Assembly (NCBI GenBank): GCA_964444365.1
Contig: CAYUHJ010000001.1
Location: 62,001 to 126,000 of the forward strand
From: CAYUHJ01 sp964444365
Lineage (GTDB): Bacteria; Planctomycetota; Planctomycetia; Gemmatales; Gemmataceae
Direction of reading: 5' to 3'
Length of the DNA: 64,000 bases
The translations under genes were made by a program, and so were the position numbers. Shown piece by piece: positions 52,748 through 61,683 of this stretch (position 1 is its first letter; every line of letters starts with the position of its first letter). Under the pieces are notes generated by a model, which was given only the letters and a program-made list of their open reading frames with translations, was not told the DNA's origin and searched no databases.

Positions 52748-52802
52748 TGTGGCACCGGCCTCAGGCCGGTGAAGGCTGCACCGGCCAGAGGCCGGTGCCA
52801 CA
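52748..52802. repeat. GGCACCGGCC palindrome
   Basis: 24-base arms (52748-52771 and 52779-52802) with one mismatch and a 7-base loop. Each arm is itself near-palindromic (ggcctcaggcc, ggccagaggcc). It lies just after the SbcC-like gene and before the end of a convergent gene. Confidence 0.85.
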
Positions 52803-52831
52803 AGCCAAAACACGTTTCAGGAACAGAACGG

Positions 52832-53491
52832 TTACTTCCCGCCCACTTTCGCTTCCTTCTCGGCGACCGCGAGGATTTCCTTGATGTCGTCCTCGGTCGG
52901 CGGCTTGTCGGCGGAAAAACCCCACTTCTTGACGAGCTTCATGCGGTGGTAAACGATCACCGTCAGGTCGTCGCCCTCGCCGATCTTCCAGGCTTCCGTC
53001 GTGGGGGACTTGCCGGCGGCGATCGCGAACGGGACGAGGGTCGCCTTCAACTGCTCCGCGAGGGCCTTCACCGCGGCGGCCTTCTCGGCACGGGTTTCGT
53101 CCTCGGGGTATTCCTTCTCCAGCGTCAGGAACTGGACGAACGCCGCGGCCCGGCTCGCCCGGTACTTTTGAACGTAGGCGTTCAGTTGCTTCACGAGCTT
53201 CGCCAGCGGCGCGTCCTCGCCGGCCGGGACGGTGCGGGCGAACACGGCGACGACGGGGTTCAGCCCGTTGTCCGTGACGAGGTCGTGCATCTTCGCGGTG
53301 CGGTTGCGGACGTTCTTCGGGTCGAAGCGCTCGTCCGACACGATGAACGCCCGGAAGCTGGCGGGAACCGGTTCCGCGGCGGGGGCCTTGTCGTCCGCCT
53401 TCTTGTCGTCCTTTTTCTCGTCCTGGGCGAACGCGGCCGCCGTCAGGAGCCCGGCCAGCAGACACGCCCCGAATGCCGAACGCCGACGCAT
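52832..53491 (-). CDS. Secreted protein, thioredoxin-like pattern
   Basis: A 219-residue protein with a signal peptide (SAFGACLLAGLLTAAAFAQD), then a Lys/Asp/Ala-rich linker (EKKDDKKADDKAPAAEP) and a compact domain: FRAFIVSDERFDPKNVRNRT, LNPVVAVFARTVPAG and LTVIVYHRMKLVKKWGF. The strand order and the AVFARTV segment suggest a thioredoxin-like fold, but no CxxC is present. Function unknown. It is divergent from the zinc-ribbon gene at 53683. Confidence 0.68.
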   Translation of the reverse strand: MRRRSAFGACLLAGLLTAAAFAQDEKKDDKKADDKAPAAEPVPASFRAFIVSDERFDPKNVRNRTAKMHDLVTDNGLNPVVAVFARTVPAGEDAPLAKLVKQLNAYVQKYRASRAAAFVQFLTLEKEYPEDETRAEKAAAVKALAEQLKATLVPFAIAAGKSPTTEAWKIGEGDDLTVIVYHRMKLVKKWGFSADKPPTEDDIKEILAVAEKEAKVGGK

Positions 53492-53642
53492 GGCGGCTCC
53501 CCCGGTCCCGTGCGGAACATCGCTACGCTGTTAGCGTGACGCCTGCGGCCGGTCGCGTCAAGCGGCGGATGTCGGGGGAGTCGACGGGCCGGCCCGCACC
53601 GCCCGCGCGACCCGCCCCTTGCCGTCGTCCGGTGCGGCCGGA

Positions 53643-53648
53643 TAACAT
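53643..53648 (+). promoter_or_regulatory. Candidate -10 box TAACAT
   Basis: The sequence cggaTAACATcgaac lies 34 bases before the zinc-ribbon gene at 53683. Confidence 0.4.
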
Positions 53649-53682
53649 CGAACATTCCCCCCGACCGACCGGGAAGGTTCCC

Positions 53683-54984
53683 ATGCCGTTCGACGTCCGC
53701 TGCCCGGAGTGCTCGTCCCGCCTGCGGCTCGACGACAAGCCGTCCCCACGGGAAGAGATCGAGTGCCCGAAGTGCGGGTCGACGTTCACCGGCAAGGAGG
53801 GCCTTGCCGCGGCGAAGGCGGTCGCGGACGAGCCGCCCAGGAAGAAGCCGGCCCCGAAGCCGAAGGCCGCCGAACCCGCCGCACCGGAAAAGAAGAAGGT
53901 CGCCAAGAGCAAAGACTTTTTGCCCCGCGACCTGTCCAACCCGCTGCCGATCCTGGCGATCATCGCGGCCAGTTTCTTCGCCTACATCGTGCTGACGTGG
54001 TTCATCCTCGACCAGATCGGCAAGGCCGGTCGGGTCGAAGACATGATCGGGATGGTGCCCGCGGAGTGTAACTGGAACCGCGGGGCGAACCTCCGCCACC
54101 TCGCGCGGTACCCCGGCTACAAGGACGTGCTCGACCGCTACGCCCCGGCCAACATCCGGGCCGGACTGACGGACATCGCGACCGCCGCGAAGCTGAAGGA
54201 AGAGGACGGCCTCGACTACCTGATCGTCAGCAAGAGCAAGCCGTCCGCGGCCGTGCTCTACGTGTTGCGGCTGCGCACCGAGTTCTCCCAGGACACGCTC
54301 GCCAAGGGGCTCGAAGGGAACCCGGAGACGATCGACGGCGAGAAGTGTTTTCGCCTCCCCGCGAAGGGGGAGAACTTCCTCAGCGGCGGTATCTTCTACA
54401 TGCCGACCCGCCGGCACGTCGTCGTGGCGCAGGGGATCGGGCAGGACGAACTCATCCGGGGGAGCATCGCGGCCCGCAAGGACAAGAAGAAGTCGCTCGT
54501 CCCGAACCTGACGGACGCCGGGCAGCTGGCCGTCCGCGGGCACACCTGGGTCGTGATTCGACGCACGGGCGGGATGGAGCAGTTCGGCAGCGCCGCGGCC
54601 GCGGAACTGTCCAAGGACGCAATGCGGAACGTGGCCAACGCCATCGACAAGTCGAAGGTCATCGCCGCGTGGAACTCGTTCGGGGCGAACATCCGGTTCG
54701 GCTACGCCATCGACTGCGGCACCGAGAGCACCGCCTCCAGCCTCGCGAAAAACCTCAAGGACGGCCCCATGGGCAAGGGGGACGACTCGGAAGCCCCCAA
54801 CTCGCTCAAGCAGGTCGCGGGGTTCGTCCGCCAGAAGGAGTTCGGCGCGTTCATGTCCGACTTGAGTTATCGCACCTCCGGTTCGGCCGGTTACCTGATC
54901 GCCAACATGTCCCCGACGGAGAAGGGGAAGCAAATGTTGCAGAACCTGAACCTCCAGAACTTCGGGGACAGCCAGAACCCGTGA
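53683..54984 (+). CDS. MJ0042-type zinc-ribbon membrane protein
   Basis: A 433-residue protein. Residues 1-40 form the zinc ribbon (CPECSSRLRLDDK and CPKCGSTF), followed by a Lys/Pro/Ala-rich linker to about 85. One transmembrane helix follows (ILAIIAASFFAYIVLTWFIL, about 90-109), then a large non-cytoplasmic domain to the end. This layout is typical of planctomycete proteins thought to react to envelope state. Its stop overlaps the queC start as GTGA, so it is probably co-translated with the queuosine genes. Confidence 0.78.
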   Translation: MPFDVRCPECSSRLRLDDKPSPREEIECPKCGSTFTGKEGLAAAKAVADEPPRKKPAPKPKAAEPAAPEKKKVAKSKDFLPRDLSNPLPILAIIAASFFAYIVLTWFILDQIGKAGRVEDMIGMVPAECNWNRGANLRHLARYPGYKDVLDRYAPANIRAGLTDIATAAKLKEEDGLDYLIVSKSKPSAAVLYVLRLRTEFSQDTLAKGLEGNPETIDGEKCFRLPAKGENFLSGGIFYMPTRRHVVVAQGIGQDELIRGSIAARKDKKKSLVPNLTDAGQLAVRGHTWVVIRRTGGMEQFGSAAAAELSKDAMRNVANAIDKSKVIAAWNSFGANIRFGYAIDCGTESTASSLAKNLKDGPMGKGDDSEAPNSLKQVAGFVRQKEFGAFMSDLSYRTSGSAGYLIANMSPTEKGKQMLQNLNLQNFGDSQNP

Positions 54985-55655
54985 CGCCGTTCCCCACCCC
55001 CCTCGCGGTCCTGGTCAGCGGCGGGGTCGACAGCGCGGTCCTGCTCGCCGAGGCGGTCCGGGCCGGCGGGGTTGTGTTCCCGCTGTACGTCGAAGTCGGC
55101 TCCGCGTGGGAGCCGACCGAACGGGAGTACCTGACCCGCTTCCTCGCCGCGGTCGCCGCCCCGAATCTCCGGCCGTTGACCGTCTTTCGCGAACCGATCG
55201 CCGAGGTGTACGGCCCGCACTGGAGTCTGACCGGCGACGGCGTCCCCGGCTCGGACACGCCCGATTCCTCGGTATTCCTGCCGGGCCGCAACGTGCTCCT
55301 GCTGGCGAAGCCGCTGCTGTGGTGCCACCTCCACGGCGTCCCCGCACTCGCGACTGCCCCCCTCGGCTCGAACCCGTTCCCGGACGCCACGCCGGCGTTC
55401 TACGACGGCTTCGCGACCGTGGTCAACCTCGCCGTGGGTGGGACCGTCCGGGTGCTCCGCCCCTACTCGGACCTGGGCCTGCACAAGTCCGACGTCCTGA
55501 CGCGGTGCGCCGGCGTCCCCCTGGATCTGACGTTCTCGTGCATCCGCCCCGTCCGCGGCCTCCACTGCGGAACCTGCAACAAGTGCGCGGAACGCCGAGC
55601 CGGCTTCCGCGACGCGGGCCTCCCCGACCCGACCGCCTACGCGACCCCCAGGTGA
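54981..55655 (+). CDS. queC: 7-cyano-7-deazaguanine synthase
   Basis: A 224-residue PP-loop ATPase. The PP-loop is SGGVDS (13-18), and the C-terminal zinc-binding cysteines lie in CIRPVRGLHCGTCNKC. QueC turns CDG into preQ0, using ATP and ammonia. The start GTG overlaps the previous stop as GTGA. queD follows 3 bases later. Together with queE at 45.6 kb, three early queuosine genes are present; queF, queA and tgt are not seen in this window. Confidence 0.93.
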   Translation: MTPFPTPLAVLVSGGVDSAVLLAEAVRAGGVVFPLYVEVGSAWEPTEREYLTRFLAAVAAPNLRPLTVFREPIAEVYGPHWSLTGDGVPGSDTPDSSVFLPGRNVLLLAKPLLWCHLHGVPALATAPLGSNPFPDATPAFYDGFATVVNLAVGGTVRVLRPYSDLGLHKSDVLTRCAGVPLDLTFSCIRPVRGLHCGTCNKCAERRAGFRDAGLPDPTAYATPR

Positions 55656-55658
55656 TCC

Positions 55659-56063
55659 ATGTTCCGCGTCACGAAGGAAATCCAATTCTGCTACGGGCAC
55701 CGGCTGTTGAACTACGCCGGGAAGTGTCGGATGCTGCACGGGCACAACGGCCGGGCGGTCGTCACCTGCGAGGGGCCGGACCTCGACGGGCTGGGGATGC
55801 TGATCGACTTCTCCCGGATGAAGGCCGTCCTGGGGGCGTGGATCGACGCCACCCTCGACCACAAGATGCTGCTGCACGAGCACGACCCGATCATCCCCGA
55901 ACTCGTCCGCCAGGGGGAGCCGTTCGTGACCCTGCCGGTGAACCCGACGGCCGAGAACATCGCCAAGATGATCTTCGACGTGGCCCGCACGGAGGGATTC
56001 CCGGTCGTCGAGGTGACGCTCTGGGAGACGGAGAACTCGTTCGCCACGTACACCGGCGGGTGA
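55659..56063 (+). CDS. queD: 6-carboxy-5,6,7,8-tetrahydropterin synthase
   Basis: A 134-residue QueD of the 6-pyruvoyl-tetrahydropterin synthase fold. The zinc-binding histidines are His14 and the two in LHGHNG (His27, His29), and the catalytic Cys23 lies in GKCRML. DFSRMK and ENIAKMIFDV match the family. The ending WETENSFATY supplies the Glu that binds the pterin. It makes the substrate for QueE from dihydroneopterin triphosphate. Directly downstream of queC. Confidence 0.94.
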   Translation: MFRVTKEIQFCYGHRLLNYAGKCRMLHGHNGRAVVTCEGPDLDGLGMLIDFSRMKAVLGAWIDATLDHKMLLHEHDPIIPELVRQGEPFVTLPVNPTAENIAKMIFDVARTEGFPVVEVTLWETENSFATYTGG

Positions 56064-56129
56064 CGTGCTTCCCGCCGGGACGGTGAAGATTCGTCGCCAA
56101 GCGGGACGAACTCTCCTGGGGAGCGGGGA

Positions 56130-56135
56130 TACACT
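56130..56135 (+). promoter_or_regulatory. Candidate -10 box TACACT
   Basis: The sequence gggaTACACTagcacc lies 41 bases before the YcjX-like gene. Confidence 0.4.
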
Positions 56136-56175
56136 AGCACCGCCGCCCGCCCCCCACGCCACCGGTAGGTTTCCC

Positions 56176-57546
56176 ATGTCCGCGTTCCGCGTGAAGACGA
56201 CCGAGTGCCGGGTCGGGGTCGTCGGGCTGTACAACGCCGGGAAGACCGTGCTGCTCACGTCGCTGGTGAACCACCTGGAGAACCACGACGTCGACCGGTT
56301 CGTCCTCGGGCCGCGCGGCACCACGGTGCGGAAGTTCGAGCCGCGGCCGCCGGACCGCGGGTGGTCGGCGTTCAACTTCGCGGGGTTCCGGGACGCGCTG
56401 GTTCACAAGGGCCGCTGGCCGGAAAAGACGCGCGACCGGTCGCAGTACAGCTGCCTGTTCGAGCGGTCGGACTGGACGTTCTCGGACGCCCTGCTGAAGC
56501 TCTACGACCTGCCCGGCGAACGCCTCGCGGACGCGGCCATGCTCACCCGCTCGTTCGCCGCGTGGTCGGACCACATGCTCGCGACCATCTCGAACGACAC
56601 GCCGTACCGCAAGTGCTGCGAGCCGTACCTGACCGCGGTGGCGGCGAAGGAAGTCACAGAGGCGGCGGTCGTCTCGGCGTACAAGTTGTCGCTCGCGAAC
56701 CTGATCCTCGCGTACAAGCCGCTCGTGTCGCCGTCGACGTTCCTGCTCGACACGGCGGGGTCGGCGGCGAAGCCGGACTCCGCGGAGAACCTCGCGAAAT
56801 CCCGCGTTTCCGGGCTCGATTTCGCGTCCGAGTTCGCCCCGCTGCCGGCCGCGGTCCGGGCGTCCCACCCGGAACTGCTGGTGCTGTTCGCCGACCGGTT
56901 CGAGCGGTACAAGGACGCGGTCGTGGTGCCGTTCCTGCACGCGCTGCGGTCGTGCCACTCGCTGATCGTGCTCGTCGACGTGACGATGCTGCTCGCCGCC
57001 GGCGTCGGGATGTACGACGACAACCGCCAGATTCTCCGTGACCTGTTCCACGTCCTCGACCCCGGCGAAAGCGGGCTGGAGCGTGTCGGCCGGCACCTCG
57101 CGAAAGTGTTCCTGCCGCACGACCTCCGCCCCGGCGGCATCACCCGCGTCGCGTTCGTCGCCCCGAAGATGGACCTCGTCCACCCCGACGACCGCGACCG
57201 GATGCTCGGGTTGCTGAAGCGAATGGTCGGAAAGCTGGCCGAGAACATCGACGGGCTTAAACACGCCTACTTCAACTGCGCCGCCGTCGTGTCGACGCGG
57301 GTGCTGCCGGATACGGAGGGGAAGCGCTTGCTCGTCGGCGTGCCGTACCGCGACGCGACCGGCCGCCGCATCCCGCCGGGGCCGGAGCAGCGGTTCACGG
57401 TGTCGGCGTTGCCGGACGAGTGGCCCGCCGACTGGTCGCCGGGGCAGTTCACGTTCCCGGAGGTGTACCCGACGGTGCCGACGCGGAAGGACTGTCCGCC
57501 GGAACAGGTCAACCTCGACGCGGTGCTGGATTTCGTGCTGGACTGA
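56176..57546 (+). CDS. YcjX-family (DUF463) P-loop protein
   Basis: A 456-residue protein with the family's P-loop GLYNAGKT (17-24) near the N-terminus, followed by LLTSLVNHLENHD. Residues further on include KLYDLPGERLADAAML, which carries the G3-like DxxG, and VAFVAPKMDLVHPDD, a G4-like element. YcjX proteins are tied to envelope stress in proteobacteria (near pspF). The usual neighbour YcjF is not seen. A membrane protein of unknown function follows. The start has a well-placed ATG and its own -10 box. Confidence 0.88.
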   Translation: MSAFRVKTTECRVGVVGLYNAGKTVLLTSLVNHLENHDVDRFVLGPRGTTVRKFEPRPPDRGWSAFNFAGFRDALVHKGRWPEKTRDRSQYSCLFERSDWTFSDALLKLYDLPGERLADAAMLTRSFAAWSDHMLATISNDTPYRKCCEPYLTAVAAKEVTEAAVVSAYKLSLANLILAYKPLVSPSTFLLDTAGSAAKPDSAENLAKSRVSGLDFASEFAPLPAAVRASHPELLVLFADRFERYKDAVVVPFLHALRSCHSLIVLVDVTMLLAAGVGMYDDNRQILRDLFHVLDPGESGLERVGRHLAKVFLPHDLRPGGITRVAFVAPKMDLVHPDDRDRMLGLLKRMVGKLAENIDGLKHAYFNCAAVVSTRVLPDTEGKRLLVGVPYRDATGRRIPPGPEQRFTVSALPDEWPADWSPGQFTFPEVYPTVPTRKDCPPEQVNLDAVLDFVLD

Positions 57547-57575
57547 CTTTCCTGGCAAACGCGCCGGGCGTCGGG

Positions 57576-57581
57576 TACGTT
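57576..57581 (+). promoter_or_regulatory. Candidate -10 box TACGTT
   Basis: The sequence cgggTACGTTgaaatg lies 36 bases before the membrane protein gene at 57617. Confidence 0.38.
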
Positions 57582-57616
57582 GAAATGGCAGTGTTCCCCC
57601 TTCCGGGAGTCCGTTC

Positions 57617-58633
57617 ATGGCCGCACCTGTCGAAGCGAAACCGGTCGACCGCCGGGACGGAGAGAACCGGGAAGAACCGGCAGAAGAGACGTTCTGGCAG
57701 ACGTACTCGCCGAACCTGGAACTGCCGCTTTCGACGGTCGCGTCGGTTTTTGCGCACGTGCTGCTCGTGGCGGTGCTGTTCCTGATTTACCAGTATTTCA
57801 GCCAGGGGAAGGAAACCGCGTCGCTGCCCATTGTGCTCGTCGACGGTGGTTCGGACGCGACCGGGGAGGGCTCGCCGGGGAGCGGCGGCATCCCCGACCC
57901 GGGCGCGGTCGGGGCCGCGGCTCCGAAGCCGCAGGACTTCGACGCGCTTCCGCTGCCGAACCCGTTACCGGACGTCCGCAAGGACATTCAGGACCGCATC
58001 GCGATCGACGACCCCAACGCCCCGACCAAACTGTCCGACGAGAAGGCCGCCGCCTACGGCTCTTTGGACAAGGCTCTGCAAGACAAGCTCCTCGGACTGG
58101 GCCAGAAGAAGGGGACGGGCAGCGGGCCGGGGACCGGCGACAGCGGGCAGCCCGGCACCGGCGGCGGCGGGACCGGGGCGGACAGCACCCGTGCCCGCGG
58201 GCTGCGGTGGGTCGTCCGGTTCAAGACCACCAGCGGCCGGGACTACGTCGACCAACTCGCCGGGCTCGGGGCGGTCATCGCGGTGCCGGCCCCGCCGGAC
58301 TACAAGAAGTCCATGCTCGTGTTCCGGACGCCCGCCAGCCCCGCGGCCCAGTCGGTCGCCACGGACCAGGACTTCCGCGCGTTCGGCGGGCAGATCCAGT
58401 TCTGCGACTTCAAGCGCGAGTCCGTCCAGCAGGTCAGCGAGGCCCTCAACCTCAAGTTCACCCCGCCCGCCTTCTGGGCGTTCTTTCCGAAGGAACTCGA
58501 AGAGGAACTGTCGCGGAAGGAAACCGCGTACCGCAACAAGCGATCCGAGGAGATCGAGGAGACGAAGTTCCAGGTCATCCCGCGCGGCGGGAAGTACGAG
58601 GCGGTCGTCGTCGAGCAGACGTTGAAGCGGTGA
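57617..58633 (+). CDS. Membrane-anchored protein with glycine-rich linker
   Basis: A 338-residue protein. A charged N-terminus (1-40) is followed by one helix (TVASVFAHVLLVAVLFLIYQ, about 40-59). After this come a Gly/Pro/Asp-rich linker to about 195 (SPGSGGIPDPG, GTGSGPGTGDSGQPGTGG) and a C-terminal domain beginning GLRWVVRFKTTSGRDYVDQL and ending VIPRGGKYEAVVVEQTLKR. The N-terminal anchor plus linker resembles TonB- or GspL-like energy-linking proteins, but no TonB C-terminal motif is present. Function unknown. Confidence 0.7.
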   Translation: MAAPVEAKPVDRRDGENREEPAEETFWQTYSPNLELPLSTVASVFAHVLLVAVLFLIYQYFSQGKETASLPIVLVDGGSDATGEGSPGSGGIPDPGAVGAAAPKPQDFDALPLPNPLPDVRKDIQDRIAIDDPNAPTKLSDEKAAAYGSLDKALQDKLLGLGQKKGTGSGPGTGDSGQPGTGGGGTGADSTRARGLRWVVRFKTTSGRDYVDQLAGLGAVIAVPAPPDYKKSMLVFRTPASPAAQSVATDQDFRAFGGQIQFCDFKRESVQQVSEALNLKFTPPAFWAFFPKELEEELSRKETAYRNKRSEEIEETKFQVIPRGGKYEAVVVEQTLKR

Positions 58634-58715
58634 CGGCGGGGTCCGAACCGTGTCCGGGCGGGCGGCGTACCCGTAGAACGACCCCCGCCAAGCCCGGACC
58701 CGTGGAACCGCCGCC

Positions 58716-60146
58716 ATGAACGACACCCCGCCGCGCCTCGCGACGAACTCCGCCGGCCCCGCCTACGCCCCCATTTCCGGCACCGCCGTCGCCAGCCTCG
58801 CGGTCGGCGTCCTGTTCGTCGTCGCGCTCGTGGTCGTCGGCGGGATGGCGTTCTTCAAGAAGCAGCAGTTCATCGAGTTCGAAGTCCTCGTCTTCCCCGC
58901 CCTCGGGGTGCTCCTCGCGTTCGTCGCCCGCCGGCAGATCGCGAACTCCGAAGGCACCCGCGTCGGGGAGAACTACGCGAACGCCGGCTGGTGGCTGAAC
59001 GTCCTCGGCGGACTCGGGTACGTTGCCTACGTCCTCGGCGTCGAGTTCGCGATCCGCAACGACGCCGAGCGGGAGTTCAAGGCGTGGGCCGGCCACGTCG
59101 CCGCCATCGACCCGGCGAACCCCGCCGACCCGAACGTCTACCAGGCGACGTGGCGGACGCAGCCGCCGGGCAGCCGGGTCGCGGTCAAGCCCGACAACGC
59201 CGCCGCGATGGAGGCGCAGTTCCGGGATGCGCTCGTCGGGTTCCGGCAGATGGACGTCGTCCGCATCGCCGGCCGGAACCGCGGGGCCGCGAAGTTCGAC
59301 ATCCTCGGCGTCAAGGACTGGCAGCAGACGCAGACCAAGATCAACTGCACGCTCGCGTGCAAGCTGGCGACCCCGGAAGGGGACTTCGACCTGATCGTCC
59401 CGATGGAAGCCGCGATCGACCAGGGCCGGCGGTCGTGGCAGATCCGGCCGTCGTCCAGCGGGCTGGTGCAGGGTCAGTCGCTGACGAAGTACGGCTGGCT
59501 CGTGTCCCACACGGAAGACCTGGGAAAACAGTTCGCCTTCGAGGTGCTCAACCTGCTGCGGAACCCCGGCCAGCAGCCGATCGCCTACGACGCCTTCGTC
59601 CGGCCGGACAGCAACCCGGGCTGGCCCCGGTTCCTGATCGAGGACCAGACGCGGTACGCCGTGACCGGGAACATCGGACGGCTCTACCCGGAGCCGGTGG
59701 GTTATGCGGAGGGGCTGGATCGCCTGTTCGCGCTGCCAGGCGGGGTGAAGCCGACCGACGCGGACGTCGCCCGGTTCCGGTTCTGCTGGAACAACGGGCG
59801 GATCACGCGGGCCGGAACGACCCTGAAGGATTCCCCGGACGTCAACCCCGTGCTCCGGGTGACGGCCGACGCCGTCGAGTATCTGATTCCCGTGGAACTC
59901 CAGCTTCCGGGCGGGCAGGGGCCGGCCGGCACGGCGCGCGGGAAGATCGTACTCCGCAGCACGGACCCCGCCCTGGCCGGAGAGTTTGCGGCCGCGAAGA
60001 AAGACCCCGGCCCGCAGATGACCGCCTCCCCCGCGGACGTGGCCAAGCGGCCGGTCCCGTGGCGGATCGTCCGCATCGAGTCCGACCTGAAGCCGGTGCC
60101 GATCGCCCCCAAGGACGGCCCGGACGGCGGCCCCGCCGGGTTTTGA
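58716..60146 (+). CDS. Multi-helix membrane protein with large soluble domain
   Basis: A 476-residue protein. Residues about 20-120 contain three membrane helices (SLAVGVLFVVALVVVGGMAFF, FEVLVFPALGVLLAFVA, WWLNVLGGLGYVAYVLG) in a DUF4190-like arrangement. The remaining 350 residues are soluble, with repeated segments such as FDILGVKDWQQTQTKINC and YLIPVELQLPGGQGP. It follows the linker protein on the same strand with an 82-base gap, so the two may work together. Function unknown. Confidence 0.72.
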   Translation: MNDTPPRLATNSAGPAYAPISGTAVASLAVGVLFVVALVVVGGMAFFKKQQFIEFEVLVFPALGVLLAFVARRQIANSEGTRVGENYANAGWWLNVLGGLGYVAYVLGVEFAIRNDAEREFKAWAGHVAAIDPANPADPNVYQATWRTQPPGSRVAVKPDNAAAMEAQFRDALVGFRQMDVVRIAGRNRGAAKFDILGVKDWQQTQTKINCTLACKLATPEGDFDLIVPMEAAIDQGRRSWQIRPSSSGLVQGQSLTKYGWLVSHTEDLGKQFAFEVLNLLRNPGQQPIAYDAFVRPDSNPGWPRFLIEDQTRYAVTGNIGRLYPEPVGYAEGLDRLFALPGGVKPTDADVARFRFCWNNGRITRAGTTLKDSPDVNPVLRVTADAVEYLIPVELQLPGGQGPAGTARGKIVLRSTDPALAGEFAAAKKDPGPQMTASPADVAKRPVPWRIVRIESDLKPVPIAPKDGPDGGPAGF

Positions 60147-60164
60147 CCCCGCGAAGGGGTCAAA
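60142..60164. terminator. Hairpin over the stop codon
   Basis: Arms tttgacccc (60142-60150) and ggggtcaaa (60156-60164) with a 5-base loop. The TGA stop of the preceding gene lies in the left arm. The T/A runs at the ends can serve both directions, toward the convergent sulfatase. Confidence 0.7.
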
Positions 60165-60176
60165 CGAACCGGCCCG

Positions 60177-61627
60177 TCACTTCTCGGCCTTCGGGGCCGG
60201 TTGGCCGGTGATCTCCACGAGCTTCGCCTTCATCGCCGTGACCCGGTCCGGGTGTGCGGCGGCCACGTTCTTCGTTTCGCTCAGATCGGCCGCGAGGTCA
60301 ACAGCAGTGGCCCGGCCTCCTTCGCCTTCGGGCCGGGGGGCATCAGCTTCCAGGTGCCGTGGCGGAACCCGAACGGCGGCCCGCCGTTCGACATCTCGAC
60401 GAGGAATTCGCGGCCCGTCTTCTTGGTTCCGAGCAGGGCGTCCAGGTGGTCCTCGCTGTCCGGGGCCTGACCCTTCGGGACCGTCTGTCCCGTGAGGGCG
60501 GCGAAACTCGCGAGGAGGTCCATCTGGCTCATCAGCGCGTCCGACGTGCCGGGCCTCACCTTTGCCGGCCACCGGACGAGGAACGGTACCCGCGTGCCCC
60601 CCTCGAAGACGGTACTCTTCGTGCCGCGGAGCACGCCGTTCGGCTTGTGGCCGTTGGTCGCGTCCGGGTCGCCGACGCCGTGGACTTTGTCCGGCCCGTT
60701 GTCGTCGAGCACCCCGCCGTTGTCGCTCGTCAGAATCACCAGGGTGTTTTCGGCCAGCCCGAGCTTGTCGAGTTGGTCGAGCACCCGGCCGACCGTCCAG
60801 TCGAACTCGACGAGGGCGTCGCCCCGGACACCGCACTCGCTCTTGCCGCGGAACTTCTCGTTCGGCACCCGCGGGACGTGGATGTTGTGGGTCGCCATGA
60901 ACAGGAAGAACGGCTTGTCCTTGTTCTTCTCGACGAACTCGCACCCCTTGTCGGCGATCACGAACGACATCTCGTCGTCCTTCCACAGCGCCGCCGTGCC
61001 GCCGGTCTGGCCGCCGATCCGGGGGATGTCGCGGACGAACGACCCCTTGTCGCCGCGCTTGACGGAGTAGTCGAGCTTGATCGGGTCTTTCGGGTCCAGG
61101 CCCACGACCCGGTCGTTCTCGACCCACACGCACGGGACGCGGTCGCCGGTGGCGGGCAGGACCCAGGCGGAGTCGAAGCCGACCTCGCGCGGCCCCGGCT
61201 TGATCGCCTCGTTGTAGTTCGTCGGCGTCGTCCCGAGCCCGAGGTGCCACTTGCCGACGACGCCCGTGCGGTAGCCGGCCTTCTGAAGCATACCCGGCAA
61301 CGTGGTCCGGTCGGGGTCGATGAGCAGCCCTTGCTCCCCGGAGGCGATGCCGGTCCCCTTCTTGCGGAAGGCGTACTCGCCGGTCATGAGGGAGTACCGG
61401 GACGGGGTACACACGGAGGCGACGCTGTGGGCGTCGGTGAACCGGATGCCGCCGGCCGCGAGGCGGTCGCAGTTGGGCGTCTTGACCTTGGTCGCGCCGT
61501 AGCACCCGAGGTCGCCGTAGCCGATGTCGTCGGCATAGATGAGCACGATGTTCGGCTTGTCCGCCGCCGAGGCGTCGGGCAGCGCCAGCGCGCAGGCGGC
61601 CAGAACTCCGAGGGTGAACCGGGGCAT
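60177..61627 (-). pseudogene. Sulfatase with a C-terminal frameshift
   Basis: Formylglycine-type sulfatase with a signal peptide; the metal Asp pair is at 33-34 (YADDIGYGD), and the nucleophile motif is CTPSR (Cys73). The frame runs normally from 61627 and ends in LLLTSRPI with a stop at 60281. The conserved ending continues in another frame: AVDLAADLSETKNVAAAH through to the stop at 60177. Adding one base next to 60300-60301 restores LL-F/Y-DLAADLSETK. So one base has been lost, by sequencing error or real mutation. The active site is intact and the lost tail is about 40 residues. Confidence 0.85.
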
Positions 61628-61683
61628 GGAGAGGTTCCGTTGTTCGGGAAGGGTGATACCGAATGGTTTTGGTTCGCGAATCT

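Noticed and set aside
60281..60310. Programmed frameshift in the sulfatase
   Set aside because: No slippery heptamer or downstream pseudoknot is seen; a single-base loss explains the pattern.
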